Notes: generated by a model from the sequence alone, not told the origin. 64,000 bases of DNA from Dyadobacter luteus (GCF_003383615.1 NZ_QNUL01000022.1:1-64000), one strand, 5' to 3'; shown: positions 1-9,588, numbered from the stretch's first letter. Translations and numbers: made by a program.

Positions 1-65
1 TCGGATGTTGATGGGCGTTCTAAACACTTGCCCAGTGGTTGCCAAACCACATTCACTATATGCCC

Positions 66-2429
66 TTATGGGCGCACCAAATACTCCTCAGCGCTCACTT
101 CTGTCCGGTAAACCTTCGAGAGCACTCCACCCAGACTGATAAATACCTCCTTGTATTTTCTGAGCGGATCATTCGCCTTGTTCACCGACAGCACCAGCGC
201 CTTTTCCTTTTCTGTCAGTCCCAAAAGCTCCTGAATCTGGTCAAACTTATTCTGGTATTTGGATTGGTCTAAAAGAATCTTGCAGTCTGAATTATTGATA
301 ATCGCCTGCTTGACAATCGGGGAAGAAATAATGTCTTCCACCTCCTGGGTGACCACAATCGCCTCACCAAAATACTTCCTAACCGTTTTGAAGATGTACT
401 TAATGTACTCAGCCATACCCTCTTTGGCAATGGCCTTCCACGCCTCCTCTATCAGCAAGACCTTTCTGACCCCTTCGAGCTTACGCATCTTACTGATAAA
501 GAGCTCCATTATGATGATCGTTACAATCGGAAAAAGAATTACATGCTCCTTAATATTGTCCAGCTCAAAGACGATAAAGCGCTGATTCAAAAGATCCAGG
601 TTCCGCCTTGCATTCAGAAGATAGTCAAACTCGCCACCCCGGTAGTAGGGCATCAGAACGTAGAGAAAATTATGAATGTCAAAATCCTTGTCTTTGACCT
701 GATCCGCCTGGATGATGCGCACAAACTCCGTTTTTAAAAACTCATAGAAGCTGTTAAAGCAGGCAAAAATCTGCGGGTTTTCATCCAGGTGCGCAAAATA
801 CTGCGTCAACGCGTTCGAAAGCGCTACATACTCACTTCGCTTGAATGTCTCATCATCCTTTTTCCAAAGTGACAAAAGCAGCGTTTTAATACTTTCCTTC
901 TTTTCAGTATCCAGCTGCTCACCCTTTGGAATATAAAAAGGGTTAAATTCAATCGGATGCTTCTCGTCGTAGGTGAAATAATAGCCCCCTACCATATCAC
1001 AGAGTCCCTTGTAGCTGTGCCCAACGTCCACCAGCACAATATGCGCCCCGGTTTCAAAGTAGCTTCTGACCATATGGTTGGTAAAAAAACTTTTACCAGA
1101 TCCCGAAGGCCCCAAAATAAACTTGTTTCTGTTCGTGCATATCCCCATTCTGACTGGCTCGTCAGAAATGTCCACGTGCATCGGTCTTCCCGTAAGTCTG
1201 TCACCCAGCCTGATACCAACCGGGCTGATCGAATTACGGTAGCTGGATTCCAGGTTCAGAAAACAAGCCGCCTGCTCGGTGAACGTATCAAACGTCTCGT
1301 TCATCGGAAAGTCCGCCTGGTTTCCAGGAATCCCTGCCCAATAAATCTGGGCGGCACCCGTGATCTCCTGACGCGCGCTGGTGTCCATTTGCGCGAGCGC
1401 TGATGTGGTCATGTTTTTAATTTCCTTCAGCTCGGAAAGATCATCACTCCACACCATCAGATTAAAGTGGGCCTTCACCGGCATGCGTTGCTCTTTGATC
1501 GCCTCATTTAAAAACTCGTTGGTAGCATCCAGTGCCAGATGGTTCTCCCTGGCATGCATCGACAGAGACTGCAACCTGAGCCGTTTTCCCTCCAACCGCT
1601 TCAGGGTTTTGTCTGCATCTTCAATGAAAATAAACTGATTGTAAATATGATTGCACGACAGCAGCTGGCCCAGACTACTTGCGAATCCGGTGCTAAACTT
1701 GGTCCGGTCACTCGAATACTTCTCGTAGTGAATCCCCGCGCTGCAGCTCGCCGGCAGATCCGAAGCGTCCGCCAGCGCATACAGCTGACAGTACTGATCG
1801 CCAATCTTAATCCCTTTTTCAAATTGTATGTCCCTCAGCAGTCTTGCGCTGCTGTCGCCTGACAAATACAGATACCGCTCTACCAGCCCCTGCTTGCTGG
1901 CAGTACTCAACAGCTCCTTATCTTCCAATACACGCATCTTAACAAACCCTGAATCCTCCATAATTCTTTTGAATTGTCCCACGCTGCCGCGGAATTCCTG
2001 CAGGGCCTGCTCATTGAGCGTCTCTTTCGGAAACAAACTTGGTCTTAGTAGATTTGAGAAAATCGAGCTGGACGGCTTTCTGTCAGAAGGCTTCTTGGTG
2101 ATAAAAACATAGCATTGATGATCCAGAAACGGCCGCTCGTTAAAAAAGCGCTCTGAGCTATGCGTAAGAAAACTCGTATCCTGTTTTGTGAAATCTGCCT
2201 TATACTCGCTTTTTAAAAAATAGTCCTGTTTGTGAAAAACGCTTCCGACAGGCAGCATCTTCAGCGCCTTCACCCATGCCTGATGAAAGCCCTCATATTG
2301 CTGATCTGAGAGTGTAAAAATCTCAGGTAAATCGATCTGAAAACCCATTGTCACATCACCCTTCTTTGAAAGAATACACCCCTGGGATACTTCCAGAATC
2401 GGCATTAAATCTTCTAAATACTTTTCCAT
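66..2429 (-). CDS. traG: TraG-family conjugation ATPase (VirB4-like)
   Basis: Cytoplasmic ATPase that powers the type IV secretion channel of Bacteroidetes conjugative elements (TraG of the CTnDOT type, related to VirB4). The 787-residue protein has a Walker A motif GPSGSGKS near residues 440-447, and a later segment VRKVLLIEEAWKAIAKEG has the Walker B character of VirB4 proteins (LIEEAW). The length fits the family. It is the last visible gene of a minus-strand tra operon, 56 bp downstream of a traF-like gene, in the order traE-traF-traG known from CTnDOT. The stop codon lies 65 bp from the window edge and the operon probably continues beyond it. The assignment is firm; only activity is unproven. 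Confidence 0.93.
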   Translation of the reverse strand: MEKYLEDLMPILEVSQGCILSKKGDVTMGFQIDLPEIFTLSDQQYEGFHQAWVKALKMLPVGSVFHKQDYFLKSEYKADFTKQDTSFLTHSSERFFNERPFLDHQCYVFITKKPSDRKPSSSIFSNLLRPSLFPKETLNEQALQEFRGSVGQFKRIMEDSGFVKMRVLEDKELLSTASKQGLVERYLYLSGDSSARLLRDIQFEKGIKIGDQYCQLYALADASDLPASCSAGIHYEKYSSDRTKFSTGFASSLGQLLSCNHIYNQFIFIEDADKTLKRLEGKRLRLQSLSMHARENHLALDATNEFLNEAIKEQRMPVKAHFNLMVWSDDLSELKEIKNMTTSALAQMDTSARQEITGAAQIYWAGIPGNQADFPMNETFDTFTEQAACFLNLESSYRNSISPVGIRLGDRLTGRPMHVDISDEPVRMGICTNRNKFILGPSGSGKSFFTNHMVRSYFETGAHIVLVDVGHSYKGLCDMVGGYYFTYDEKHPIEFNPFYIPKGEQLDTEKKESIKTLLLSLWKKDDETFKRSEYVALSNALTQYFAHLDENPQIFACFNSFYEFLKTEFVRIIQADQVKDKDFDIHNFLYVLMPYYRGGEFDYLLNARRNLDLLNQRFIVFELDNIKEHVILFPIVTIIIMELFISKMRKLEGVRKVLLIEEAWKAIAKEGMAEYIKYIFKTVRKYFGEAIVVTQEVEDIISSPIVKQAIINNSDCKILLDQSKYQNKFDQIQELLGLTEKEKALVLSVNKANDPLRKYKEVFISLGGVLSKVYRTEVSAEEYLVRP

Positions 2430-2485
2430 TTCTGATCGTGGTTTTGCTTGTAGAAAGCCATTCTAATATTCATTTTGTAAAATGA

Positions 2486-3505
2486 TTACCTAAAAATTCT
2501 TCTGGAAAAAGAGCGCACGCGCCTGGGAATCTTTCTTTTGGCCAGCGCCTTCTCTAGGCCGTGCTCGCCGTACTGAGCGTTCAGATGATATACTCCCGCT
2601 GCTATCAAAGCACCTAAAGAAACGGTCAGTAGCAGCGTCACGTAGGTGTTCACTTTCAGCATATACAACACTGCGTAGAAGACAAGGTCTATTAAAAGCC
2701 CTAATCCCATATAGCCGATGTACTGCGCTTTAAGCCCCTTGAACACGATGCTTTTATTTATTCCTTTATTGATTGGATACTGCTTTGATGCCATGCTATG
2801 TGTGGTTTGACTTGTTTCAGAAATAGGTGGGCATACTACGCTGCCTCGTTTTGGTGCCTTGCTTCTCACAGCACCGTAGTTTTCCAGTAGTGCGCTTTTG
2901 AAATAGGTTGTCTCTTTAATTTTAACGGGATTGATATCAGCTGTTTGTATGGTCTCTGTTACCGGTACAGCCACAGCGGTAAGTACCTGGGGTTCCTTTG
3001 GCTCAATAACTGGCTGGTTATCCTGAACTCTTACCTCTAATACCGGCCTGGCCAGCTCGCACCTTCTTTTTCTTTTCAGATAGTGGCCGATAAAGTTTTT
3101 TACCGTCTGGTAAATGCTATGCTGCTCTGCTTTCTGTGAATTAAATTTGAACATGCAGAACACAGGCTCACAAGCGTTTACCACATCCAAAACCTGCTCA
3201 GCCAGCTCATCAATTCTCACCCATCTCAAAAACGTCTTGGGAAACTCACTTGCAATCACAGCGCATACATATCCGAACCTGGATGGCCTGAGCTCTTCTG
3301 TGATCAGCTCCACGCTTTGATCGATGATCTCCTGTCTGCAACTGCCTGCCACAATCATGGCCATGATCCGGTCACTTGTTTGTTTGACCTTCCTTTTGAG
3401 AAGACGCGGCCTTGTGAATAGCTGAGAATCCTTGATCAGGATCTCGGGGTTATCCAAAAAAAGATAAGCATGGCTCTCTGCCATAAATAGCTCTTCCATA
3501 ATCAT
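2486..3505 (-). CDS. TraF-like (DUF4133) protein with long N-terminal extension
   Basis: Residues about 238-339 match the TraF/DUF4133 membrane protein of Bacteroidetes conjugation systems. They carry the INKGINKSIVFKGLKAQYI signature, two hydrophobic segments, and a basic tail after YGEHGL. Family members are normally about 100 residues, starting at the equivalent of the Met at 2792-2794. Here the frame is open for another 237 residues upstream. That part is soluble: an alpha-helical region (residues 1-150) followed by a proline- and threonine-rich linker. I do not recognise the N-terminal domain. It may be a real fusion, or a separate upstream gene that lost its stop. An internal start at 2794 could still make plain TraF. 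Confidence 0.8.
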   Translation of the reverse strand: MIMEELFMAESHAYLFLDNPEILIKDSQLFTRPRLLKRKVKQTSDRIMAMIVAGSCRQEIIDQSVELITEELRPSRFGYVCAVIASEFPKTFLRWVRIDELAEQVLDVVNACEPVFCMFKFNSQKAEQHSIYQTVKNFIGHYLKRKRRCELARPVLEVRVQDNQPVIEPKEPQVLTAVAVPVTETIQTADINPVKIKETTYFKSALLENYGAVRSKAPKRGSVVCPPISETSQTTHSMASKQYPINKGINKSIVFKGLKAQYIGYMGLGLLIDLVFYAVLYMLKVNTYVTLLLTVSLGALIAAGVYHLNAQYGEHGLEKALAKRKIPRRVRSFSRRIFR

Positions 3506-3572
3506 TAAAGTTTAAACCACTTCCAAGAAGGGTTGACTAACAAATTGATTACTATTTCGATTTTCAAAAAGG

Positions 3573-3599
3573 CCGGCGTGCGGCAGCGCTACACGCCGG
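3573..3599 (-). terminator. Terminator-like hairpin between traE and traF
   Basis: CCGGCGTG at 3573-3580 pairs with CACGCCGG at 3592-3599. Read on the minus strand the stem is followed by CCTTTTTG, the layout of an intrinsic terminator. It lies inside the tra operon, so it may attenuate transcription into the traF fusion and traG rather than end it. Confidence 0.5.
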
Positions 3600-3606
3600 A
3601 CACTGC

Positions 3607-3924
3607 TTACACCCCGAAGAAAGATTGTAAAACTGTCGCTACTACCACCAGAAAGATGCAGCTGCCAAACCAGGCTGCCGCCACTTTGTTCGTATCCTGA
3701 TCACCCGCATTCCATTTCTGAAACACCTTTACTGCCCCCACCAGGCCTAAAACTGCTCCGATCGCATACATCAGATTAGTCCCCGGTTCAAAGTAAGATC
3801 TTACCTGCGAGTCGGCTTCAGAAATCCCCGCCGCCCCATCCTGGGCTTTGGAAATAATCGCCCCAAGCATAATAACCCCTGTCAGCAGCCAACGTCTGCT
3901 TTTAAACATTCCCCTCACTCTCAT
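3607..3924 (-). CDS. traE: TraE family protein (DUF4134)
   Basis: Small integral membrane component of the Bacteroidetes conjugation apparatus, comparable in position to VirB2/pilin-like or VirB3 subunits. It has an N-terminal signal-like segment (FKSRRWLLTGVIMLGAIISKAQ without its first Met) and two later hydrophobic helices (LMYAIGAVLGLVGAVKVF and the region around GSCIFLVVVATVLQ). These are typical of DUF4134. The open frame reaches 3984, but the Met at 3922-3924 (preceded by GAGGAG) or at 3907-3909 gives the usual length of about 100 residues, so the longer frame is rejected. It lies upstream of the traF fusion with a hairpin in the 101 bp gap. Confidence 0.85.
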   Translation of the reverse strand: MRVRGMFKSRRWLLTGVIMLGAIISKAQDGAAGISEADSQVRSYFEPGTNLMYAIGAVLGLVGAVKVFQKWNAGDQDTNKVAAAWFGSCIFLVVVATVLQSFFGV

Positions 3925-4016
3925 CTCCTCTATCTGTTTAAGTTGAACATGCACTTCATTGATCCGGTAGGAATCTTCCCGCAAAGCGCGGGAAGTTTAC
4001 CTACGGACCTGCCCCA

Positions 4017-4532
4017 TCAATCGACCTGATTCCACATCCTCACCCTGTCCTCACTGCTCAGGTGGATGGAGCCGTATTTTTCCAGTTCCGCTTCAATCAG
4101 ATTGTTGACTGAAAGCTGGAACGGTGTGCCATATATGGCATCATATTCTTTGAATGTCATTTGAAAAAGAAGAATGAATTCCTCCTTGTTGTATCCGCTG
4201 TGGTGCGCCTGCTTTATCGCATCTTTCAGATGAAATGACAGCTCTTCCACCTTACTCATCATAACCTCGTCCCCGAATGGCTCCTGCACTTCGTCTTCGT
4301 CTTGTTCGATAATCTCCGCCAGATCATCCTCAGCGGTATCGGCCGTAACATGCTCCTTGGTCTGTTCTGGTTTCAGTTCAGGATCTGCGGCTCTGACCGG
4401 GGGATTTTTCCAACTTGCGATTTTAGCCTTCAGATCGTGCCGGTAGAAAATAAAACCGACTGCAAGGTAGTAGGCTGATAATAGTGGGGTGACAACTGAT
4501 GCATACACCACCCACGGGTTAGCTGTTAACAT
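4017..4532 (-). CDS. Single-pass membrane protein of the tra operon, unknown
   Basis: A 171-residue protein, first gene of the visible tra operon, in the position of traD in CTnDOT-like elements. An N-terminal transmembrane helix (residues about 6-28, VYASVVTPLLSAYYLAVGFI) is followed by a basic stretch, a very acidic linker (residues about 55-85) and an alpha-helical C-terminal region. I cannot name the family. Position and orientation support a transfer role, perhaps a membrane anchor for an envelope component. The gap to traE is about 90 bp. Confidence 0.65.
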   Translation of the reverse strand: MLTANPWVVYASVVTPLLSAYYLAVGFIFYRHDLKAKIASWKNPPVRAADPELKPEQTKEHVTADTAEDDLAEIIEQDEDEVQEPFGDEVMMSKVEELSFHLKDAIKQAHHSGYNKEEFILLFQMTFKEYDAIYGTPFQLSVNNLIEAELEKYGSIHLSSEDRVRMWNQVD

Positions 4533-4616
4533 GGAACATCTGATTTAATGAACAGTTTGGATCTTCGAGCCCGTTTGCTTTCCGTTTGAAAGACGCCCGG
4601 TTCGTTTTTGATGTCA

Positions 4617-4644
4617 CAAAGTAAATGCGCAGTCAGGGTAGCAA
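4617..4644 (-). promoter_or_regulatory. Possible promoter of the tra operon
   Basis: On the minus strand TTG (4642-4644) is followed after 17 bases by TTACTTTG (4617-4624), one mismatch from the Bacteroidetes TAnnTTTG -7 box. The pair is 85-110 bp upstream of the first tra gene. The call rests on motif match only. Confidence 0.3.
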
Positions 4645-5382
4645 TAAAGTCCAACTTTTTCTGGACCCTTTTATCACGTTGAGAGGATTGTTATGTAAGA
4701 TGCTGGATTTCAAGGGCGAGATTTTGTCAGATTTGATGCCTTTTTTGCAGGAAGAGCTTGAAAGGTAGCAAAAGGGTACAACTTTGAACAAACCTAGATA
4801 TGTCAGGAAACGTATACTGTGTTTTTGATTTGAGATATTATAATAGCACCCTTCGATAATTCCCAGATTTGCCACCTAAAAAAGCCAGAAATGAAGTTTG
4901 AACCTTGTTTCAAAAATTCACCCCTTTTCAAAATCATAAGAGATTTTAACGTCCAACCGAAACATCAGAACATTGAAAACTTAACTCACAGCTCTGGACA
5001 ACCATTAATCTGGGCAGATATGTCTCGCAATAAAATTATTAAATAAGTGCATTATAGTCCGCCAATCACAAATTGAAATAAAACCAGTATAAACATTACA
5101 TTAAAAAGAAATTGGAAGGGAAATAATAAGTAAATAATAGTTACTAGTTAATAATCTGATATGTATATTACAAATCATTACTGCCGTGCGGTATGGTAGT
5201 AGGCGTTATCCTGTTCGTCTACGCATGCTTAACATGCAGGTTGGTGGGGTACTAAAAGAGAAGCCAGTGGAGTTAATCACAGGGAAATGCGAACAGTAGA
5301 CAGAATTGAACCTCACTTAACCTGGGTATTAAATGGAGGATCAGATCCACTCGTTTTCAGAATACACAATTAATTTCAATTC
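4645..5382. other. Intergenic region between tra operon and cargo
   Basis: About 740 bp without a convincing gene. An 80-codon minus-strand frame at 4633-4875 has no recognisable features and is not called. The second half is AT-rich. A short hairpin, GCATG at 5223-5227 with CATGC at 5233-5237, is the only structure noticed. This is the border between conserved transfer genes and variable cargo. Confidence 0.5.
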
Positions 5383-6702
5383 ATGGACCTACAGATCAGC
5401 GTTTTAATCTGCTTTGTATCCTCGTTTCTGCTAATTTCATGCAGAAACGAGGATGTACAAACCCAATATGATAGCGACGGAGTAGCAACACAAATTCCTC
5501 ATGTTTGGCGAAGCTCAATATCCGATGGCGCATTCGGGCAAAAACTATACAATGGTTACACAATCGCAGACAAAGGCATACTCTGTGAGTTAAAAAGAGA
5601 ATCTGATGCCGATAATTCAAGCTGGAAATCTTCTCTGGCATTAAAGGACGTCGAGACTGGTGAAAATTTATGGGTGTGGGACGATTTCTACGACAACAAA
5701 ATTGTCTGGACCTTAAACGATGATTTTGCAGTTATTAATAATAATTTGTGGGTGCATGATTTGATGTCAGACTATTACATTGATGCCAATAACGGTAAAA
5801 CAATCTGGAGACATAAACGAACATTCCCCTCCTATTCCGAGGCAGCCAATATTGAAGAAAAACTTTTTTTCATAGCAAATGGCCAGGCAGCCAGAAGCGA
5901 AGGAAAAATTGCAGATAGTTTTTTCAAATATGACCAGTCAGGTCAGTCATTTACAGAAATCAGTCACCCTCCTTACAGTGAAGAATTTGCATTCCATAAC
6001 GGGCTCGGTCTGGCAGTTGGCAGCTTGCAAGATATATATGCTTTCAGGTATGAAAACATAGACTACTTGTTAGTGCCTTACCTGGAAAGAGGACCCATGA
6101 CGGGCTCTGAACAAAATCAGCCAACCAACAGGACGTTTTTAGGACTTTTCAACCTCACCCTTAACAAATGGGTTTATGACAGAAAACCAGTAAGCTTTGA
6201 AGGCGAGTTTGGGATGCTCAGCTTAAAACCAATCGTGAATGGGCAGGATGTTTACTTAACCTCCGGAAACTTTGCACTGTGCTTTGATTTGTTCAGCGGA
6301 GAAAAAAAATGGCACAGAAGACTGACCTCAGAACGGACCGTACCAGTTGATATGTTATATGCTGATGGCAAACTATTGGTTAACATGGCTAATGCTACTT
6401 TATACTGCCTGAGCGCAAATGATGGCAGCAATGTCTGGTCTCAAAAATCGAACAGTCTGTCCAGTGACCTGTATCATCAAAATGGGGTCATTTATTGGAT
6501 CCCTCTTGGTAATTTACGGGCTGTAGATCTACAGACGGGGAAACTTATCTGGAACTTGAATACAATTGAGCGAAGTACCAGCAATGGCCGCAGGTCTGAA
6601 TGGCATGGCTTTGTGACAGGCATCGAAGGTAAAAACGGAACGAAAGGCAAGATTTTTGCTACGACCGATCACTACCTATACTGCTTTGATGCGGCAAGAT
6701 GA
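5383..6702 (+). CDS. PQQ-like beta-propeller lipoprotein
   Basis: A 439-residue predicted lipoprotein. The N-terminal hydrophobic segment ends in a lipobox LLISC with Cys20. The rest is repeated beta-sheet sequence of the PQQ-like (BamB-type) propeller: recurring pieces such as GENLWVWDD, GKTIWRHK, GEKKWHRR, GSNVWSQK and GKLIWNL, where a glycine-lysine turn is followed by a Trp strand. This points to a periplasmic or surface scaffold protein rather than a quinoprotein dehydrogenase, since no catalytic part is visible. It stands alone, upstream of convergent HU. In this setting it could be an orphan immunity or binding protein, but the sequence gives no partner. Confidence 0.7.
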   Translation: MDLQISVLICFVSSFLLISCRNEDVQTQYDSDGVATQIPHVWRSSISDGAFGQKLYNGYTIADKGILCELKRESDADNSSWKSSLALKDVETGENLWVWDDFYDNKIVWTLNDDFAVINNNLWVHDLMSDYYIDANNGKTIWRHKRTFPSYSEAANIEEKLFFIANGQAARSEGKIADSFFKYDQSGQSFTEISHPPYSEEFAFHNGLGLAVGSLQDIYAFRYENIDYLLVPYLERGPMTGSEQNQPTNRTFLGLFNLTLNKWVYDRKPVSFEGEFGMLSLKPIVNGQDVYLTSGNFALCFDLFSGEKKWHRRLTSERTVPVDMLYADGKLLVNMANATLYCLSANDGSNVWSQKSNSLSSDLYHQNGVIYWIPLGNLRAVDLQTGKLIWNLNTIERSTSNGRRSEWHGFVTGIEGKNGTKGKIFATTDHYLYCFDAAR

Positions 6703-6722
6703 TTCATGCTGCCAACCATTAG

Positions 6723-6771
6723 TTTCTGGCTACTATTATCATGATTACAGAAGGATAATGGTAGCCAGAAA
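6723..6771. repeat. Inverted repeat between convergent genes
   Basis: TTTCTGGCTAC (6723-6733) pairs with GTAGCCAGAAA (6761-6771), with further pairing of ATTATC and GATAAT inside. It lies between the convergent propeller gene and the HU gene, so a bidirectional transcription stop is likely. A run of U follows in neither direction, so the call is modest. Confidence 0.4.
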
Positions 6772-6870
6772 AAAACCGCCTCATTCCGCGTACAAGCTTT
6801 AAAAGTGGCAATAATTGTGACAGTAATTACCTGGCTCAACACGATTTACCTTCACAAGAAAGCAAGATTC

Positions 6871-7164
6871 TTACGCAGACTGTAACTGCCCTTCTTTCAC
6901 CTGACTCACAAACTCATCCGAAGGTTTAAAATGGGGAATAATATGGGCCGGAACAATCACAGCCGTGTTTTTAGAAATATTCCTGGCTGTCTTCTCCGCT
7001 CTTTGTTTGGTGATAAAGCTTCCGAAGCCCCGGAAATAAACATTCTCTCCCTTTGCCAGTGAATCCTTAATCGTAACAAAAAATGACTCCAACACGCTTT
7101 CAGCATCCTCCTTGCTAACCCCTGTTCTGCTGGTAATCTTTGCTACTATGTCTGCTTTTGTCAT
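6871..7164 (-). CDS. HU/IHF family DNA-binding protein
   Basis: A 97-residue histone-like protein that bends and compacts DNA. The sequence follows the HU fold from start to end: TKADIVAKITSRTGVSKEDA helices, the dimer-forming middle, FRGFGSF, and the beta-arm with RNISKNTAVIVPAHIIPHFKPSDEF. The usual proline tip is conserved as VPAHIIPHFKPS. Mobile elements often carry such genes, and HU can assist excision or transfer, but it could equally be a housekeeping paralogue. It is transcribed alone. Confidence 0.93.
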   Translation of the reverse strand: MTKADIVAKITSRTGVSKEDAESVLESFFVTIKDSLAKGENVYFRGFGSFITKQRAEKTARNISKNTAVIVPAHIIPHFKPSDEFVSQVKEGQLQSA

Positions 7165-7374
7165 GTTTTTTACTTCTTGAAATGAATCAGCAAATGTAGG
7201 GGTAATGAGCTAATTATCAACAGGAAAGTAAAGAGTATTCTAACAAGATGCTGCCGTCACCTCTTGGCCTACTGCCAATGAGGCACAGGCTATCACTCAT
7301 AGTCCTCACTGCATTGCGGGCTAATCCGTTCTATCCCTGACGGGAACATTACTAACAAAAATGTAATCTATAAG

Positions 7375-7821
7375 CTATCTCAATTTTGCAATAATCTTTT
7401 GCTCAAAAACTCCTATAACATCCTCCATCCCAGCTTTGTCAATATGAAATCCACCCACTTTATTCTTAAAGTCGTAAGCTCCTATTAACTCAATTTTACT
7501 GTTATACGAACTATTTAAAATTGAATTATACGAAAAATAACTTATTATAAATTTATAATCATATTCTTTGAATTTCATATCAACAGTCAATATATATTTC
7601 GGCTCATCATCATTTCTACTAATAGTATCTATCTTTACACAATTATACTTTAATTCATGCTGCAAAATGGATTTTATATTACTATCTAATAACGAAATAT
7701 TCTCGTATCTTTTATATTCCTTTAAAGCGGGAATATTTCCAACCAATTTACTAATAAACCATATATACGAGCCAATTACAATGGCAAGACCTAATAAAAT
7801 AATATATACCTGCCCTTTCAT
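7375..7821 (-). CDS. Small membrane-anchored protein, unknown
   Basis: A 148-residue protein with one N-terminal transmembrane helix (residues about 5-27) and a beta-rich remainder. AT-rich compared with HU. No family recognised. The layout (one anchor, small soluble domain) is shared by several neighbours here and is common among immunity proteins of polymorphic toxins. That role is inferred only from the Rhs remnant at 17.1-17.3 kb and the orphan arrangement. Confidence 0.5.
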   Translation of the reverse strand: MKGQVYIILLGLAIVIGSYIWFISKLVGNIPALKEYKRYENISLLDSNIKSILQHELKYNCVKIDTISRNDDEPKYILTVDMKFKEYDYKFIISYFSYNSILNSSYNSKIELIGAYDFKNKVGGFHIDKAGMEDVIGVFEQKIIAKLR

Positions 7822-8097
7822 TAAATAAGTAACCTTTTCCTATAAATAACCTCCATTAATCAGTATCAAATTGCTACGATAATATACACTTTGTAGTCTC
7901 ACAAAGCAAATTTTCACTGTCACATATCCATTCAAGGCTATGCGAATACTTATGAGTAGACTGCGACTAATACCTCACAAACAATTGATTATTAAAATAT
8001 TAATACAAAAAGTAAACGTAGCGAACTTGCCTTTAAAACGTCAAACTTCTTAAGGCAGTTAGCCCTTCAATTGCTCAGCAAGGAGTTGTTTACTATA

Positions 8098-8367
8098 TTA
8101 TATCTCACCGGCTGACTTTAGCAAAAGATAACTACTAATAAAAAAAACGACGGAAACCAAACACACTAGGATCGAAATTCCATTTTTCACCAGATACTTG
8201 TTTTTAATCTTGTGATCCCTTATACGACTTTCAGGTATTGACAATATTGGAAATATCGTCACCAGGACAAGTAAGACTAGAAATACCAGTTTAGTTCTAA
8301 CCCATGGCATATCTTCCTGGCCACCTTTTGAATAGTAATTGTATAATATCTTCAGTAGCGTTTTCAT
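8098..8367 (-). CDS. Small two-helix membrane protein, unknown
   Basis: An 89-residue protein with two hydrophobic helices, around residues 28-43 (LVFLVLLVLVTIFPIL) and 66-84 (ISILVCLVSVVFFISSYLL). Its start region, and the divergent small gene beginning at 8396, recur in decayed form near 11.6 kb, so this is one member of a duplicated divergent pair. No function is recognised. Confidence 0.45.
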   Translation of the reverse strand: MKTLLKILYNYYSKGGQEDMPWVRTKLVFLVLLVLVTIFPILSIPESRIRDHKIKNKYLVKNGISILVCLVSVVFFISSYLLLKSAGEI

Positions 8368-8395
8368 TTTTGGGTTTGAATATTACCAAAATTAA

Positions 8396-8663
8396 ATGCT
8401 AAACTCAAAATTTGCTAATCTACTGGTCATCAAAGTGACAACTGGTGGCTGGGATCCATTAACGGATCCAGGACAGATAGTAACCCGAGTGTTTGAACGA
8501 GGGTGAACTCTTTCCAGAGGACCGGAGCACCCTCAACCTTTACCGTTGGCCTGAAATGCTGGTTTTCGCGAGCTGTGGCCCCAGTAAAGACTACAAAGAG
8601 AATGATATTACAAAGGAAACATTGGCAGAATGGCTTAACCTAAGAACCATCAAGATTGAGTAA
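8396..8663 (+). pseudogene. Frameshifted small gene, copy 1 of a duplicated pair
   Basis: Starting at ATG 8396 the frame reads about 36 residues (MLNSKFANLLVIKV...) and stops at 8504-8506. Shifting frame at about 8495-8500 opens a further 50 or so residues (starting EGELFPEDRS, ending NLRTIKIE) up to TAA at 8661-8663. The first part is clearly related to the small gene at 11693-11851: SKFAN, TGG-DP-TDP and V.TRV/V.TQV are shared. The original protein was probably about 88 residues. Function is unknown. Confidence 0.55.
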
Positions 8664-8937
8664 ACAGATAACGACAACGTTGGCAGACAACACGGTGGGA
8701 AGACAAGGTTAGCGCAAAACATTCACCTTTCCAACTGGAAATTCATATTCAATAAAGTTGCAACCACCATTACCCATTCGTAAATAATCTTTGGTAAATT
8801 TAAAGCGATAATAGGACAAGCCAGTATTCCAGGCACCTATAGTTAGTGCCGTTTATATGTTAGGTGCTGGGAGTGATAAGTTATAAAAATGCAGAACTTG
8901 TACTTAAATTTAAAGTAGCAGTTAAAGATAGGAAACT

Positions 8938-9360
8938 ATGAAATATAGATATATAAGCACTAAAGGTTCCGTTTTGCAAATTAGGTTAACTATGTCAATT
9001 GTAATTTTTGGCTCCATATTTTTGGTATCCTCCTATTTTATAGAAGATGACAGTTCTTTTGTAAATATATTTTTGGCCGTACTCTGTATACTTGTAACGT
9101 ACATTTCGTCCCGGTTTTCCAACATCAAGTATAATTCTGAAGAAATTGTAGTGCAAAACTTTTTCGGGAGCACTCGATTTGAAAAAAGTGATTTCGTCAA
9201 AATTAGGGCATTTAGGAGCTATTTAAACTTCTATGTTATAGTTTTTAAAAACAATCGATCCTACTTATTTGGTCAAGCTTCTTCAAAAATGTTTTTAACG
9301 GACTATGCTAACGAAGATGCAGCTGAAATGGAAAGAGAGTTGTTTTCAAATGACAAGTAA
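8938..9360 (+). CDS. Small membrane protein with PH-like layout, unknown
   Basis: A 140-residue protein with two adjacent hydrophobic helices (residues about 18-34 and 42-58) followed by a beta-rich domain with one C-terminal helix. This is the layout of bacterial PH-like (bPH/YdbS-like) membrane proteins. The protein at 14691-15152 has the same architecture on the other strand. An immunity or stress role is possible but not shown. The AT-rich composition suggests transfer. Confidence 0.5.
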   Translation: MKYRYISTKGSVLQIRLTMSIVIFGSIFLVSSYFIEDDSSFVNIFLAVLCILVTYISSRFSNIKYNSEEIVVQNFFGSTRFEKSDFVKIRAFRSYLNFYVIVFKNNRSYLFGQASSKMFLTDYANEDAAEMERELFSNDK

Positions 9361-9588
9361 TATAGTGAACTGCTATTTGCATGAACTGGCCTTATTCCGG
9401 TGATTGAGCTCTAGTTTTGATTTACTCTCCAACCAGACATTTCTAGTAGCTGGTCAACTATGACGTGAATTCAGGGAGGATATAGAGATGATCATTCCAT
9501 TTAATGAAATATGGTTCTCGATTCACCGAGCATATTAGCACCGTTTTCGATTCTGTCAGTATCCAAATTACTTGTTGGCTCCCTTCCT

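Noticed and set aside
957..1403. A 148-codon plus-strand frame opposite traG
   Set aside because: Shadow of traG codon bias without any recognisable protein features.
4633..4875. An 80-codon minus-strand frame in the intergenic region
   Set aside because: Low-complexity, no start context, no domain; overlaps the likely tra promoter.
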